Assembly (NCBI RefSeq): GCF_006912135.1
Contig: NZ_VIRS01000010.1
Coordinates: forward strand, 179,561-243,560
Source: Cryptosporangium phraense
GTDB taxonomy: Bacteria > Actinomycetota > Actinomycetes > Mycobacteriales > Cryptosporangiaceae
Reading direction: 5' to 3'
DNA length: 64,000 nucleotides
A model generated the notes under the pieces. It saw only the letters and a list, made by a program, of their open reading frames with translations. It was not told the DNA's origin and did no database searches. The translations under genes were made by a program, and so were the position numbers. Positions 18,465-27,074 of the stretch are shown in pieces; position 1 is the first letter of the stretch, and every line of letters begins with the position of its first letter.

Positions 18465-19596
18465 CGCCTCGACCGGCAACGCCAGGTCCGCAGCGACCGA
18501 CGCGTCGGTGCGGCCCGCGCCCGGGAGCGGCGCCGAAGCGCCCGCGAGCGGCGACGAAGCGCTCGCGCCCGCGAGCGGGGGCGGAGCGGCTGAGCCCGCG
18601 AGCGGGGGCGGAGCGGCCGCGGTGGGCGGGCGGCGGCTCGCGCTCGCCCGGCTGCGCGACCTGGCCCTCGTGCCCGCGATCATCGGCATCGCGATCGTGG
18701 GCTACTTCGTCAACCCGGTCTTCCTCAGCTCCGACAACCTCATCAACATCCTCCAGACCATGGCCGAGATCGGCCTGCTCGTCCTGGCCCAGACCCTGGT
18801 CCTGATCGCCGGGAAGATGGACCTCTCGCTCGAGTCGACGTTCGGCCTCGCGCCGGGCCTGGCCGCCTGGCTGATCGTCGAACCGGGCGTGACCCACGGC
18901 CTCGGCGCGGCCCCGGGCTGGGCCGGCGTGCCGATCACGCTGGCCGCCGGCGCGGTCATCGGCCTGATCAACGGGCTGCTCATCGTGCGGTTCCGGCTGA
19001 ACGGGTTCGTCGTCACGCTGGGCATGCTGATCGTCCTGCGCGGGCTGCTGACCGGCATCTCCGGCGGCCAGACGTTCTTCGGCCTCCCGCCGTCGATGAT
19101 GTACCTCGGGTCCACGGTCTGGCTCGGCGTGCCGGTCTCCGTCTACGTGTGCTTCGCGCTGTTCGCGCTGGGGATCGTCGCCCTGGGCTACACCCGGGCC
19201 GGACGGTCGCTGTACGCGATCGGCGGGAACCCCGACGCGGCCCGGGCCGCGGGCATCCGGACCGACCGGATCCTCTGGGCGGTGCTGGTGCTCGCGAGCA
19301 TGCTGGCCGCGCTGGGCGGGCTGATGCTCTCCGGGCGGCTCGCGTCGGTCGCCGCGGCCCAGGGCAACGGCGCGATCTTCACCGTGTTCGCGGCCGCGGT
19401 CATCGGCGGGGTGAGCCTCAACGGCGGCAAGGGCACGGTATTCGGCGCGTTCACCGGCATCCTGCTGCTGTACGTGATCCAGAACGTGCTGACGCTGGCC
19501 GGCGTGCCGGCCCAGTGGATCGCCGCGCTCAACGGCGCGATCATCCTGTGCGCGCTGATCGTCTCCCGGATCACCAGCGGGCAGGCCCAGGAATGA
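18457..19596 (+). CDS. Sugar ABC transporter permease (RbsC type) with repetitive N-terminus
   Basis: A 379-residue permease of the BPD_transp_2 (ribose/xylose/galactose) family with about eight to ten membrane helices. It includes GKMDLSLESTFGLAPGLAAW, INGLLIVRFRLNGFVVTLGM and the conserved YAIGGNPDAARAAGI and GGVSLNGGKGTVFGA regions. The first 65 residues are unusual: a hydrophilic, low-complexity cytoplasmic extension with three 9-residue units (PASGDEALA, PASGGGAAE, PASGGGAAA). ATG 18457 is chosen over an in-frame TTG at 18448 because GAAGGGG lies at the right distance. Its last bases overlap the reductase start (ATGA). Confidence 0.9.
   Translation: MSDASTGNARSAATDASVRPAPGSGAEAPASGDEALAPASGGGAAEPASGGGAAAVGGRRLALARLRDLALVPAIIGIAIVGYFVNPVFLSSDNLINILQTMAEIGLLVLAQTLVLIAGKMDLSLESTFGLAPGLAAWLIVEPGVTHGLGAAPGWAGVPITLAAGAVIGLINGLLIVRFRLNGFVVTLGMLIVLRGLLTGISGGQTFFGLPPSMMYLGSTVWLGVPVSVYVCFALFALGIVALGYTRAGRSLYAIGGNPDAARAAGIRTDRILWAVLVLASMLAALGGLMLSGRLASVAAAQGNGAIFTVFAAAVIGGVSLNGGKGTVFGAFTGILLLYVIQNVLTLAGVPAQWIAALNGAIILCALIVSRITSGQAQE
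18538..18620 (+). repeat. 27-bp tandem repeats in the permease 5' end
   Basis: About three units of 27 bp encode the 9-residue repeats of the permease N-terminus. The last two are nearly identical at DNA level (each contains GCGAGCGGGGGCGGAGCGGC). The unit count is likely to vary between strains without breaking the frame. Confidence 0.75.
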
Positions 19597-20492
19597 TCAG
19601 TGCGCTCGGGCTGGGCGCCGCCGAACTCGGGGGCGAGTACGGACCGATGGCGCCGGCCACCGCGCAGGAGATCGTGCGTACGGCGCTGGACTGCGGGATC
19701 ACGTTCATCGACGTCTCGCCGTACTACGGCCGGACCCGCGCGGAGACCGTCCTCGGCGATGCGCTGCGCGGGGTGCCCCGCGACTCGTACGTCCTCGCGA
19801 CCAAGGTCGGCCGCTACGACGTCGACGAGTTCGACTTCTCGGCCGCGCGGGTCGTGCGGAGCGTCGAGGAGAGCCTGCGCCGGCTGCGCACCGACCACAT
19901 CGACCTGATCCAGTGCCACGACATCGAGTTCGGCTCACTCGACCAGGTCGTCTCCGAGACGCTGCCCGCGCTTCGCGGGCTGCGGGAGAAAGGCCTGGTC
20001 GGAGCCGTCGGCATCACCGGCTTCCCGCTCTCCGCGCTGGTTTCGGTCGCCGGGCGGGCGCCCGTCGACACGGTCCTCTCCTACTGCCACTACAACCTGC
20101 TCATCCGGACGCTCGGCGAGCGCGTGCCGTTCTTCGCCGACCGGAAGATCGGGGTCCTGAACGCGTCGCCGCTGGGGATGGGGCTGCTCACCGAGGCCGG
20201 TCCGCCGGGCTGGCACCCGGCGTCGGACGAGATGCGGGCGGCGTGCCGTCGGGCGGCCGAGTTCTGCCGTCGGCAGGGCGCGTCGATCGTCCGCCTGGCC
20301 TTGCAGTTCGCGATGACGCTGCCCGGCGTGACGTCGACGATCGTCGGAGCGTCGGACGCGGAATCCGTCCGGCGGAACGCGGAGTGGGCCGCGGAGCCGG
20401 TCGACGCGGACCTGCTGGAGGCGGTGGAGAACATCCTCGCGGACGTGCGGGACGCGGAGTGGCCGGTGGGGCGGCCGGAGAACCGCACGTGA
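19593..20492 (+). CDS. Aldo/keto reductase, probable L-fucose/L-galactose-type dehydrogenase
   Basis: A 299-residue AKR-fold enzyme with a complete catalytic tetrad. Asp and Tyr lie in FIDVSPYYGRTRAE, Lys in ATKVGRYD and His in LIQCHDIEFG. NADP/NAD-binding-type segments LNASPLGMGLL and STIVGASDAESV follow. The sequence resembles L-galactose or L-fucose 1-dehydrogenases that oxidise the free sugar to its lactone. ATG 19593 overlaps the permease stop (ATGA) and its own stop overlaps the lactonase start (GTGA). This supports a stepwise pathway of import, oxidation, lactone opening and dehydration. Confidence 0.85.
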   Translation: MISALGLGAAELGGEYGPMAPATAQEIVRTALDCGITFIDVSPYYGRTRAETVLGDALRGVPRDSYVLATKVGRYDVDEFDFSAARVVRSVEESLRRLRTDHIDLIQCHDIEFGSLDQVVSETLPALRGLREKGLVGAVGITGFPLSALVSVAGRAPVDTVLSYCHYNLLIRTLGERVPFFADRKIGVLNASPLGMGLLTEAGPPGWHPASDEMRAACRRAAEFCRRQGASIVRLALQFAMTLPGVTSTIVGASDAESVRRNAEWAAEPVDADLLEAVENILADVRDAEWPVGRPENRT

Positions 20493-21313
20493 TCGTCGAC
20501 GCGCACCAGCACCTGTGGGATCCGCGCACGGCGGACTACCCGTGGCTGGAGCCCGGGGTGCTCGACCGGGTCTACACGCAGGCCGACGTCGCGGAGGAGC
20601 TGCGTGCGGCCGGCGTCGAGAAGACCGTGCTGGTGCAGGCGGCGGACAACGTCGAGGACACCGGGAACATGCTCCGCGAAGCGGAGCGCGACCCGACGAT
20701 CGCCGGCGTCGTCGTCTGGCTGCCGCTGACCCGGCCGGCCGAGGCCGGCGCGCTCCTCGACCGCTGGGCCGGGGCGCCGATCGTCGGCGCCCGGCACCTG
20801 ATCCACCGCGATCCGGACCCGGAGTGGCTCCTGCGTCCGGACGTGGCCGACGGGCTGGAGCTGCTGGCCGACCGGGGGCTGACGTTCGACGCCTGCGCGG
20901 AGAGCCCGGCGCTGCTGGCCCAGGTGCCGGTGGTGGCGGCCGCCCACCCGCGGCTGCGGCTGGTGCTGGATCACCTGGGAAAGCCGCCGATCGCGGCCCG
21001 GGGGTGGGAGCCCTGGGCCGGGCTGCTGGCCGACGCGGCGGCGGCGCCGAACGTGGTCGCGAAGGTGTCGGGGCTGAACACGGCCGGGCCGGCCGAGGCG
21101 TTCGGGCCGTACGTCTCGTACGCGCTGGAGGTGTTCGGGCCGGAGCGGCTGATGTACGGCGGCGACTGGCCGTTCGCGCTGCTGGCGGCCGGGTCGTACG
21201 CCGAGATCCACGCCGGTCTGGTGAACGCGATCCCGGCGCAGGCCCGCCCGGCCGTGCTCGGCGGTACCGCGGAACGGGTCTACCGGCTGGCGGGAAAAGA
21301 GAACGCGTTCTAG
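20489..21313 (+). CDS. Amidohydrolase-2 family, probable L-fucono-1,5-lactonase
   Basis: A 274-residue TIM-barrel metal-dependent hydrolase. VDAHQHLWDPRTADYPWL at the N-terminus, VVWLPLTRPAEAGALLDRW, LVLDHLGKPPIA and MYGGDWPFALL are the standard landmarks of the L-fuconolactonase/L-rhamnono-lactonase group. It should open the sugar lactone made by the reductase upstream, giving L-fuconate for the dehydratase. The GTG at 20489 overlaps the reductase stop. It is the last gene of the operon. The enzymes that would finish the pathway (2-keto-3-deoxyfuconate dehydrogenase and a hydrolase or aldolase) are not recognisable nearby. Confidence 0.87.
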   Translation: MIVDAHQHLWDPRTADYPWLEPGVLDRVYTQADVAEELRAAGVEKTVLVQAADNVEDTGNMLREAERDPTIAGVVVWLPLTRPAEAGALLDRWAGAPIVGARHLIHRDPDPEWLLRPDVADGLELLADRGLTFDACAESPALLAQVPVVAAAHPRLRLVLDHLGKPPIAARGWEPWAGLLADAAAAPNVVAKVSGLNTAGPAEAFGPYVSYALEVFGPERLMYGGDWPFALLAAGSYAEIHAGLVNAIPAQARPAVLGGTAERVYRLAGKENAF

Positions 21314-21323
21314 TGTGCGGGCC

Positions 21324-23456
21324 ATGCCTCTCGCGTTGACCGAAGACCACCGGCAGCTGGCCGACGTCGTTCGCTCGTTCGCCGATGCGCAGGGTCTGCG
21401 CCGGGCGACCCGCGAGGCGCTGACGTCGCCGGCCGCGCCGAACACCGCGTGGAAGCAGATGGCCGACCTCGGGTGGATCGGGCTGCACCTCCCGGAGGCG
21501 CACGGCGGGTCCGACGGCGGGTTGCCGGAGCTCGCGGTCATCGCCGAGCAGCTCGGGGCGGTGCCGGCGCCCGGGCCGTTCCTGCCCGCGGTGGCGGCCG
21601 GGGCGGTGCTGGCCGCGGTGGCGCCGGAGTCGGAGCTGCTGCCCGGGGTGGCCGACGGGTCGCGGATCGTCGTGCTGGGGCTGGCCGGGGCGTTGACCGA
21701 CGAGAACGGCACGGTGTCGGGGTCGGTCGGGCCGGTACCCGGGGCTCGTTGGGCCGAGGCGGCGCTGGTGCGGGTGGGGGAGGAGGATCTCGCGCTGGTG
21801 CCGCTGGCCGAGGCGACGGCGGAGCCGACCCCCGGCCTCGACCCGTCCCTGGGCGCAGCTCGCCTGCACGTGGCCGGCGCGGGGGTTGTCGTTTTTCCCG
21901 GGGCTGCGCGGGTTGCGGTGCGGGTGGGGCGGGCGTTGGCCGCGGCCGAGGCGGCCGGTGGCGCGCAGGCCACGCTGGCGATGGCGCTCGAGTACGCGAA
22001 GGTGCGCGAACAGTTCGGCCGCGTCATCGGCAGCTTCCAGGCGGTGAAGCACCACCTCGCGAACATGCTCGTCGACGCCGAGACCGCCACCGCCACCGCC
22101 TGGGACGCGGCCCGCGCCGCCGGGGGAGACCCCGACCAGGCCGACCTGGCCGCCGCCGTGGCCGCCGCCACCGCCCTCCGCGCCTACCAGTCCAACGCCC
22201 AGAAGGCGATCCAGATCCTCGGCGGCATCGGGTTCACGTTCGAGCACGACGCCCACCTCTACCTGCGCCGCGCGGTCACGCTCGCCGCCCTCTGGGGCCC
22301 GGTCGCTCAGGCCGAGGACGACGTCACGGCCGCGGCCCGGGCCGGCGTCCAGCGCGTCTACGCCGTCGACCTGCCGCCCGAGGCGGAGGAGTACCGGTCC
22401 GAGGCGCGGGCGTTCCTCGAGACGTTCCACGCCGCTCCGGCCGACGGACGGCGCCGGCTGCTCGTCGAATCCGGGTACCTCGTGCCGCACTGGCCGAAGC
22501 CCTGGGGTCGGGCCGCCCGTGCGGTCGAGCAACTGGTCATCGAGGAGGAGTTCGCGGACGTCGACGTCCCGCAGCTGGGCATCGGCGGCTGGGTCACGCT
22601 GACGATCAGCCAGCACGCCGACCCCGAGCAGATCGACCGCTGGATCCCGGCCAGCCTGGCCGGTGACCTGGTCTGGTGCCAGCTGTTCAGCGAGCCCGGG
22701 GCCGGCTCGGACGCCGCCGCCGTACAGACTCGCGGGATCAAGGTCGAGGGTGGCTGGCGCGTCACGGGCCAGAAGGTCTGGACGAGCGGGGCCCAGTACT
22801 GCAACCGCGGGCTGGCGACCGTCCGCACCGACCCGGAGGCGCCGAAGCATCAGGGCATCACCGCGATGGTCGTGGACCTGAAGGCGCCCGGCGTCGAGGT
22901 GCGTCCGCTGCGCGAGATCACCGGCGCCGCGATGTTCAACGAGGTGTTCTTCACCGACGTCTTCGTGCCCGACGAGGACGTCGTGGGGGAGGTCGACGCC
23001 GGGTGGACCGTCGCCCGCGCGACGCTCGGGAACGAGCGGGTGTCGATCGGCAGCGAGCGCAGCATCAGCGCCGGGGCCGCGTCTCTGCTGCGGGTGGTCG
23101 AGAAGTACGACGTCGGCGACGTCGCCGAGCTGCGCGAACTGGGCCGCTTGATCGCGGTCGAGCAGGCCGCCCGGCTGCTGAACCTGCGGATGGTCGTGCG
23201 GGCGGTCTCCGGGAGCACCGAGCCGAGCATCGAGGGGGCGCTCACCAAGCTGATCGCGGCCGAACTCGCGCAGTCGATCGGCGAGCTCGGCCTGCGGCTG
23301 GCCGGCCCGGCCGCGGTCGACGGCTCGAACGCGGCGATCTCCACCGGCTACCTCTACTCCCGGGCCATGACGATCGCCGGCGGCACCTCCGAGATCAGCC
23401 GCAACGTCATCAGCGAACGCCTCCTCGGCCTCCCCCGAGACCCGCTCAACCGCTGA
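21324..23456 (+). CDS. Double-domain acyl-CoA dehydrogenase (FadE34-like)
   Basis: A 710-residue protein made of two acyl-CoA dehydrogenase units. Unit 1 (about 1-340) includes MALEYAKVREQFGRVIGSFQ, AVKHHLANMLVD and ILGGIGFTFEHDAHLYLRRA. Unit 2 (about 350-710) includes VWCQLFSEPGAGSDAAAVQT, GWRVTGQKVWTSGA and the FAD/tetramer-end motif TIAGGTSEISRNVI. The length and order match mycobacterial FadE34, which acts on CoA-linked steroid side chains, but substrate here is unknown. ATG 21324 gives MPLALTEDHRQL, a normal ACAD start. A GTG 9 bp upstream is possible. It ends 11 bp inside the convergent permease gene. Confidence 0.88.
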   Translation: MPLALTEDHRQLADVVRSFADAQGLRRATREALTSPAAPNTAWKQMADLGWIGLHLPEAHGGSDGGLPELAVIAEQLGAVPAPGPFLPAVAAGAVLAAVAPESELLPGVADGSRIVVLGLAGALTDENGTVSGSVGPVPGARWAEAALVRVGEEDLALVPLAEATAEPTPGLDPSLGAARLHVAGAGVVVFPGAARVAVRVGRALAAAEAAGGAQATLAMALEYAKVREQFGRVIGSFQAVKHHLANMLVDAETATATAWDAARAAGGDPDQADLAAAVAAATALRAYQSNAQKAIQILGGIGFTFEHDAHLYLRRAVTLAALWGPVAQAEDDVTAAARAGVQRVYAVDLPPEAEEYRSEARAFLETFHAAPADGRRRLLVESGYLVPHWPKPWGRAARAVEQLVIEEEFADVDVPQLGIGGWVTLTISQHADPEQIDRWIPASLAGDLVWCQLFSEPGAGSDAAAVQTRGIKVEGGWRVTGQKVWTSGAQYCNRGLATVRTDPEAPKHQGITAMVVDLKAPGVEVRPLREITGAAMFNEVFFTDVFVPDEDVVGEVDAGWTVARATLGNERVSIGSERSISAGAASLLRVVEKYDVGDVAELRELGRLIAVEQAARLLNLRMVVRAVSGSTEPSIEGALTKLIAAELAQSIGELGLRLAGPAAVDGSNAAISTGYLYSRAMTIAGGTSEISRNVISERLLGLPRDPLNR

Positions 23457-25200
23457 GCGACTCGGCTACCGGGCGGCGGGCCGCGGCCAGGGCCGGAAGG
23501 ACGGTCAACCCGGCCATCACCACCAACACCCCACCCCCGATCCCGGCCAGCGCCGCCCCCGACGCGTACCGCACCGCCCCGTCGTCATTCAGCAGATACA
23601 GCGCCTGCCCGGCGAACAACCCCACCACCACCCCCGGCACCGCAGGCAGCAACTGGGCCACCGCCATGCCGATCCCGGCCTGCCGTGGGGTCGCGCCGAG
23701 CGTGCGGGCGACGGCCAGCGGCTGCCGGGCGTCGAGGACCGCGCTCCACGTGCTGACGGCCGCGTTGAGCAGCGCGAGCCCGCACAGCACGGCCGCGACG
23801 ACGAACAGCGCCTCGTGCAGCCGCTCGGTCCGGGGATCCGCGAGCACGGTCGGACCGAGATGGTCGAGCACCCGGCGCTGGGCGTGCACGGCGAGCACGG
23901 CCGCGAGCCCCGTCGTCGTGATGAACGCGTTGATCGTGACCAGGCCGGCCCGGCGCGGGCGGCGCGCGTTGATCCGGACGCCGAGCAGCACCGGCGTCGG
24001 CAACCGCCGGGACACCCGGACCCGCCAGCCCCGGCGCCGCGGCGCGGCCGGGGCGTCCGCCAGAGCACGAAGCGTGCTGGTGAACGCGGCCCGCACCACC
24101 GGGACCATGGTCGCGGCGACCGCGATCGCGACCGCGAGCAGCACCGCCGCGACGGCGGCGCGCAGCGGCGGCGGATGGACACCGACCGTACCGACGACGC
24201 CCGCGCCCGGGCTGGTCAGCGCGGGCGCGGCGAACCAGCCGGCCAGCAGGCCGAGACCGGCCGCGGCCAGCCCGATGACCAGGTACTCGGCCAGGTGCAC
24301 GACCGCGACCGTGCCCGGACCGGCCCCGACCGCCTTCAGCAGCCCGACCCGGCGGCGCTGCCCGACGACCCGCCCCGCGACGATGCCCGCGACCCCGGCC
24401 ACCGCGAGCCCGGCGAGCAGCCAGCTCCCGATCAGCAGCGCGGTCCGCACCGGCTCGGCCACCCGCTGGAAGCGGTCGGCGAAGAATTCTGCCGAGAAGT
24501 AGTCGATCCGGTCCTCCTCCGGGCGGGGCAGCGTCTCGTACACCGACGGATCGCGGAGCGTCAGGTTCAGCGTGTACGAGAGCGGCTGGTCGCCGGCGAG
24601 CGCGGCGAGATCGCTCCGGTCGGCCCAGATCGCGCCGCCGGACTCGCCCTGGATCGTCCACGGCTCGTGCCATCCGGCGTTCGGGAACGGCGGCCGGGCC
24701 GCGGTGATCCCGATTCCCTCCACGCGCACCGAGTGGCCCCCGATCAGCACGGACTCGCCCGGCTTCACCCTCAGCGCGTCCGCGAACGCCCGCTCGACCA
24801 CCACCCCGCCGGGGCGTACCCACCCGCCGTCGGTCACCGCGGGCCGGTCGACGGCGGCCGGCCGCCGGTCCCGGCCCTCGACGACCGCGTGGACGGTCTT
24901 CCCGTGCGCCCGAAGCAGCAGGAACGCGACCGGGAACGGCCCGCTGGAGCCGGTGACGCCGTCCGCGTAGGCCACCCTCTCGAGGGCGTCGAGCGCCGCC
25001 GGGCCGACGCCCTGGGTCCGCGCGACGACGTCCGGACCCGCGGTCGCCGCGGCCGTCTGCGCGTAGGCGTCGGTGACGACCACGTTCGACGCGATGCCCA
25101 GCGTCAGCGTCGCGGTCGCGGCCGTGATCGCGGTCAGGAGCAGCAGCGATTCGGTCCGGCGGCGGCGCAGATCGCGCCCGAGTAAGCGGATCACGAGCAT
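23446..25200 (-). CDS. FtsX-type ABC transporter permease without an adjacent ATPase
   Basis: A 584-residue membrane protein of the MacB/FtsX permease superfamily. After a basic cytoplasmic lead (RLLGRDLRRRRTESLLLL) and a first helix, an extracellular domain of about 200 residues follows. Then comes an FtsX helical set with VVGQRRRVGLLKAVGAGPGT. A second set lacks its own extracellular domain (LAVARTLGATPRQAGIGMAV) and ends PVAESLSG. Such proteins move lipids or peptides or signal across the membrane, and need an ATPase partner, which is not adjacent. ATG 25200 is preferred; a GTG at 25215 is in frame. A perfect palindrome lies upstream, shared with the divergent kinase gene. Confidence 0.78.
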   Translation of the reverse strand: MLVIRLLGRDLRRRRTESLLLLTAITAATATLTLGIASNVVVTDAYAQTAAATAGPDVVARTQGVGPAALDALERVAYADGVTGSSGPFPVAFLLLRAHGKTVHAVVEGRDRRPAAVDRPAVTDGGWVRPGGVVVERAFADALRVKPGESVLIGGHSVRVEGIGITAARPPFPNAGWHEPWTIQGESGGAIWADRSDLAALAGDQPLSYTLNLTLRDPSVYETLPRPEEDRIDYFSAEFFADRFQRVAEPVRTALLIGSWLLAGLAVAGVAGIVAGRVVGQRRRVGLLKAVGAGPGTVAVVHLAEYLVIGLAAAGLGLLAGWFAAPALTSPGAGVVGTVGVHPPPLRAAVAAVLLAVAIAVAATMVPVVRAAFTSTLRALADAPAAPRRRGWRVRVSRRLPTPVLLGVRINARRPRRAGLVTINAFITTTGLAAVLAVHAQRRVLDHLGPTVLADPRTERLHEALFVVAAVLCGLALLNAAVSTWSAVLDARQPLAVARTLGATPRQAGIGMAVAQLLPAVPGVVVGLFAGQALYLLNDDGAVRYASGAALAGIGGGVLVVMAGLTVLPALAAARRPVAESLSG

Positions 25201-25223
25201 CAGGCGTCCCAGCACGGGTCCAT

Positions 25224-25238
25224 GGATAACGGTTATCC
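25224..25238. promoter_or_regulatory. Perfect palindrome GGATAAC-G-GTTATCC, candidate operator
   Basis: A 7-1-7 inverted repeat lies in the 79-bp divergent region between the FtsX-type permease (start 25200) and the sensor kinase (start 25280). It is AT-rich against a very GC-rich background and could serve both promoters. Confidence 0.55.
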
Positions 25239-25279
25239 CCTGATGGTGTCAACCGGCCCTGGCGGGCCAGAATCACTCC

Positions 25280-27028
25280 ATGCGCGAGCATCCGGCACTC
25301 AGGGCGGTCCTCACCGGACTGCTCGCCGGACTGCTCGCCTACGCGTTCGGCTACCCCTACTGGACCGACTACCAGCTCTGGGGCCTGATCGTCGCGGCCG
25401 AGTGCGCGCTGACCGCGGGCGCCGGGATGATCCTGCGCACGTCCTCGACCAGCGCGTCCAGCGGCGACCTGATAACGCTGGCCGGGTTCGCCTGGGCGCT
25501 CAACTGGTCCAGCGCCTGGGACGCCGGGTGGTTCCCGGTCGCCTCCGACTTCGCCCAGGCGTCGTTCTTCCTGCTGCTGTCGGTCGGCGTCCTGCTGTAC
25601 CCGACCGGCCGGCTGCAGACCCGCGCCGAGCGCGTCTGGGTCGCGGCCGCCGTCGTCGTCCTGATCGGCGGCGAGTTGATCTACACGCTGCTGACCCGTC
25701 CGGAGTGGATCGGCTACGACTCCGACGTCGTCTGGCCGACGTTCTTCGCCGACCGGCCCGCGTTCGACGTCGCCCAGCAGGTGATCGCGGTCGGCTACAT
25801 CGTGCTGGCGGCCGGGTACGCGGTGGTGCTGATCCTGCGGGCCCGGCGCACCACCCGCGGTCCGCAGCGGGTGATCATCCCGGCGCTGCTGGGCGTGGCC
25901 GCGATGGGCGTCGTCGCGGCGATCGTCGAGCTGGGCGCGGCGATGACCGACACCCAGGTCGCGGTCGTCGCCGGGCTCGTGCAGGGCACCGCGTCGCTGG
26001 TCATCCCGGTCGCGCTGCTGGGCGTCGGCGTGTACCGGCAGTGGCTGGTCGCGCAGGTCGCGCACAAGCTGGTCCGGCTGGCCCGTCCGGCGTCGGTGGC
26101 GCAGGTCCGGGCCGCGCTGCGCATCGTGCTCGACGACCCGACGCTCGACCTGCTGCTCTGGGCGCCCGGTCCGCAGCGCTGGGTCGACGCCGAGGGCCGG
26201 GTCCGGGTCCCGTCGCTCACCGGCGCACCGCCCCAGCCGTCCGACGACGACCGCTGGCTGGTGCCGGTGATGTCGGCGGCCGGGCGTCCGCTCGCGGTCG
26301 TCGACGCCCACCCGACGCAGCGCCTGCACGAGCCGCTGGTGCGGGCCGCGATCGTGGCCGGCACGCCCGCGCTCGAGACCGCCCAGCTGCAGGCCGTCGT
26401 CCAGGCCCAGCTCGAACAGACGCGCGTCGCGCAGGCGGCGACGCTGGTCGCCGAGGCCAAGGCGAGGCGGCAGATGGAGCGCGACCTGCACGACGGGGTC
26501 CAGACCGGGCTGTCGGCGCTGGCCATGCAGCTCGCCGCCGCCCACGCGCTGTCCGGCGACGACACGCTCCGGGCCTGTCGCGACCTGCTCGACGGGGTCC
26601 TCGGTGACCTGCGGATGTTCGTCCGCGGCATCAACCCCGCGGTGCTGGAGGCCGACGGCCTCGGCGGCGCGCTCCGGGCCGTCGCCGAACGCTTCCCCGG
26701 CCTGGTCGACGTCGAGGCCGACGACGTGCGCTACCGGCCGCAGGTCGAGCAGGCGCTGTTCTTCACGCTCAACGAGGCGGTGGCCAACGCGGTCCGGCAC
26801 GCCGGTGCGTCCCGGATCCTGGTCCGGGTCGACGCCGAGCCCGACTGGCTCACCGGCAGCGTGTCCGACGACGGCAGTGGCACCGCGCAGTGGTCGCCGA
26901 CCGGCGGGCTGGCCGGTATCCGCGACCGCATCGAGCTGGTGGGCGGCACGGTCGAACTCGACAGCGCCCCCAGGTCCGGCACGCGGGTCTGCGTGCGGGT
27001 GCCGATGCAGATGGCCGCGGCCGAGTAA
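25280..27028 (+). CDS. Membrane sensor histidine kinase (HisKA_3 / NarL-type)
   Basis: A 582-residue protein. About eight membrane helices cover residues 1-250, with no recognisable extracellular sensor. A linker leads to the phospho-acceptor motif RQMERDLHDGVQTGLSALAMQL (His in ERDLHDG), and a HATPase domain follows with FTLNEAVANAVRHAGAS and GLAGIRDRIELVGGTVEL. This is the HisKA_3 type that pairs with LuxR/NarL response regulators. Its partner is not obvious. The nearest regulator (27075-27722) is convergent and overlaps its own kinase. It may signal to that regulator or to a distant one. Confidence 0.87.
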   Translation: MREHPALRAVLTGLLAGLLAYAFGYPYWTDYQLWGLIVAAECALTAGAGMILRTSSTSASSGDLITLAGFAWALNWSSAWDAGWFPVASDFAQASFFLLLSVGVLLYPTGRLQTRAERVWVAAAVVVLIGGELIYTLLTRPEWIGYDSDVVWPTFFADRPAFDVAQQVIAVGYIVLAAGYAVVLILRARRTTRGPQRVIIPALLGVAAMGVVAAIVELGAAMTDTQVAVVAGLVQGTASLVIPVALLGVGVYRQWLVAQVAHKLVRLARPASVAQVRAALRIVLDDPTLDLLLWAPGPQRWVDAEGRVRVPSLTGAPPQPSDDDRWLVPVMSAAGRPLAVVDAHPTQRLHEPLVRAAIVAGTPALETAQLQAVVQAQLEQTRVAQAATLVAEAKARRQMERDLHDGVQTGLSALAMQLAAAHALSGDDTLRACRDLLDGVLGDLRMFVRGINPAVLEADGLGGALRAVAERFPGLVDVEADDVRYRPQVEQALFFTLNEAVANAVRHAGASRILVRVDAEPDWLTGSVSDDGSGTAQWSPTGGLAGIRDRIELVGGTVELDSAPRSGTRVCVRVPMQMAAAE

Positions 27029-27074
27029 ACGGATCCGCCCGCCCGGCGCGGGTCGGTCGAGGTCCATGGGCCGA

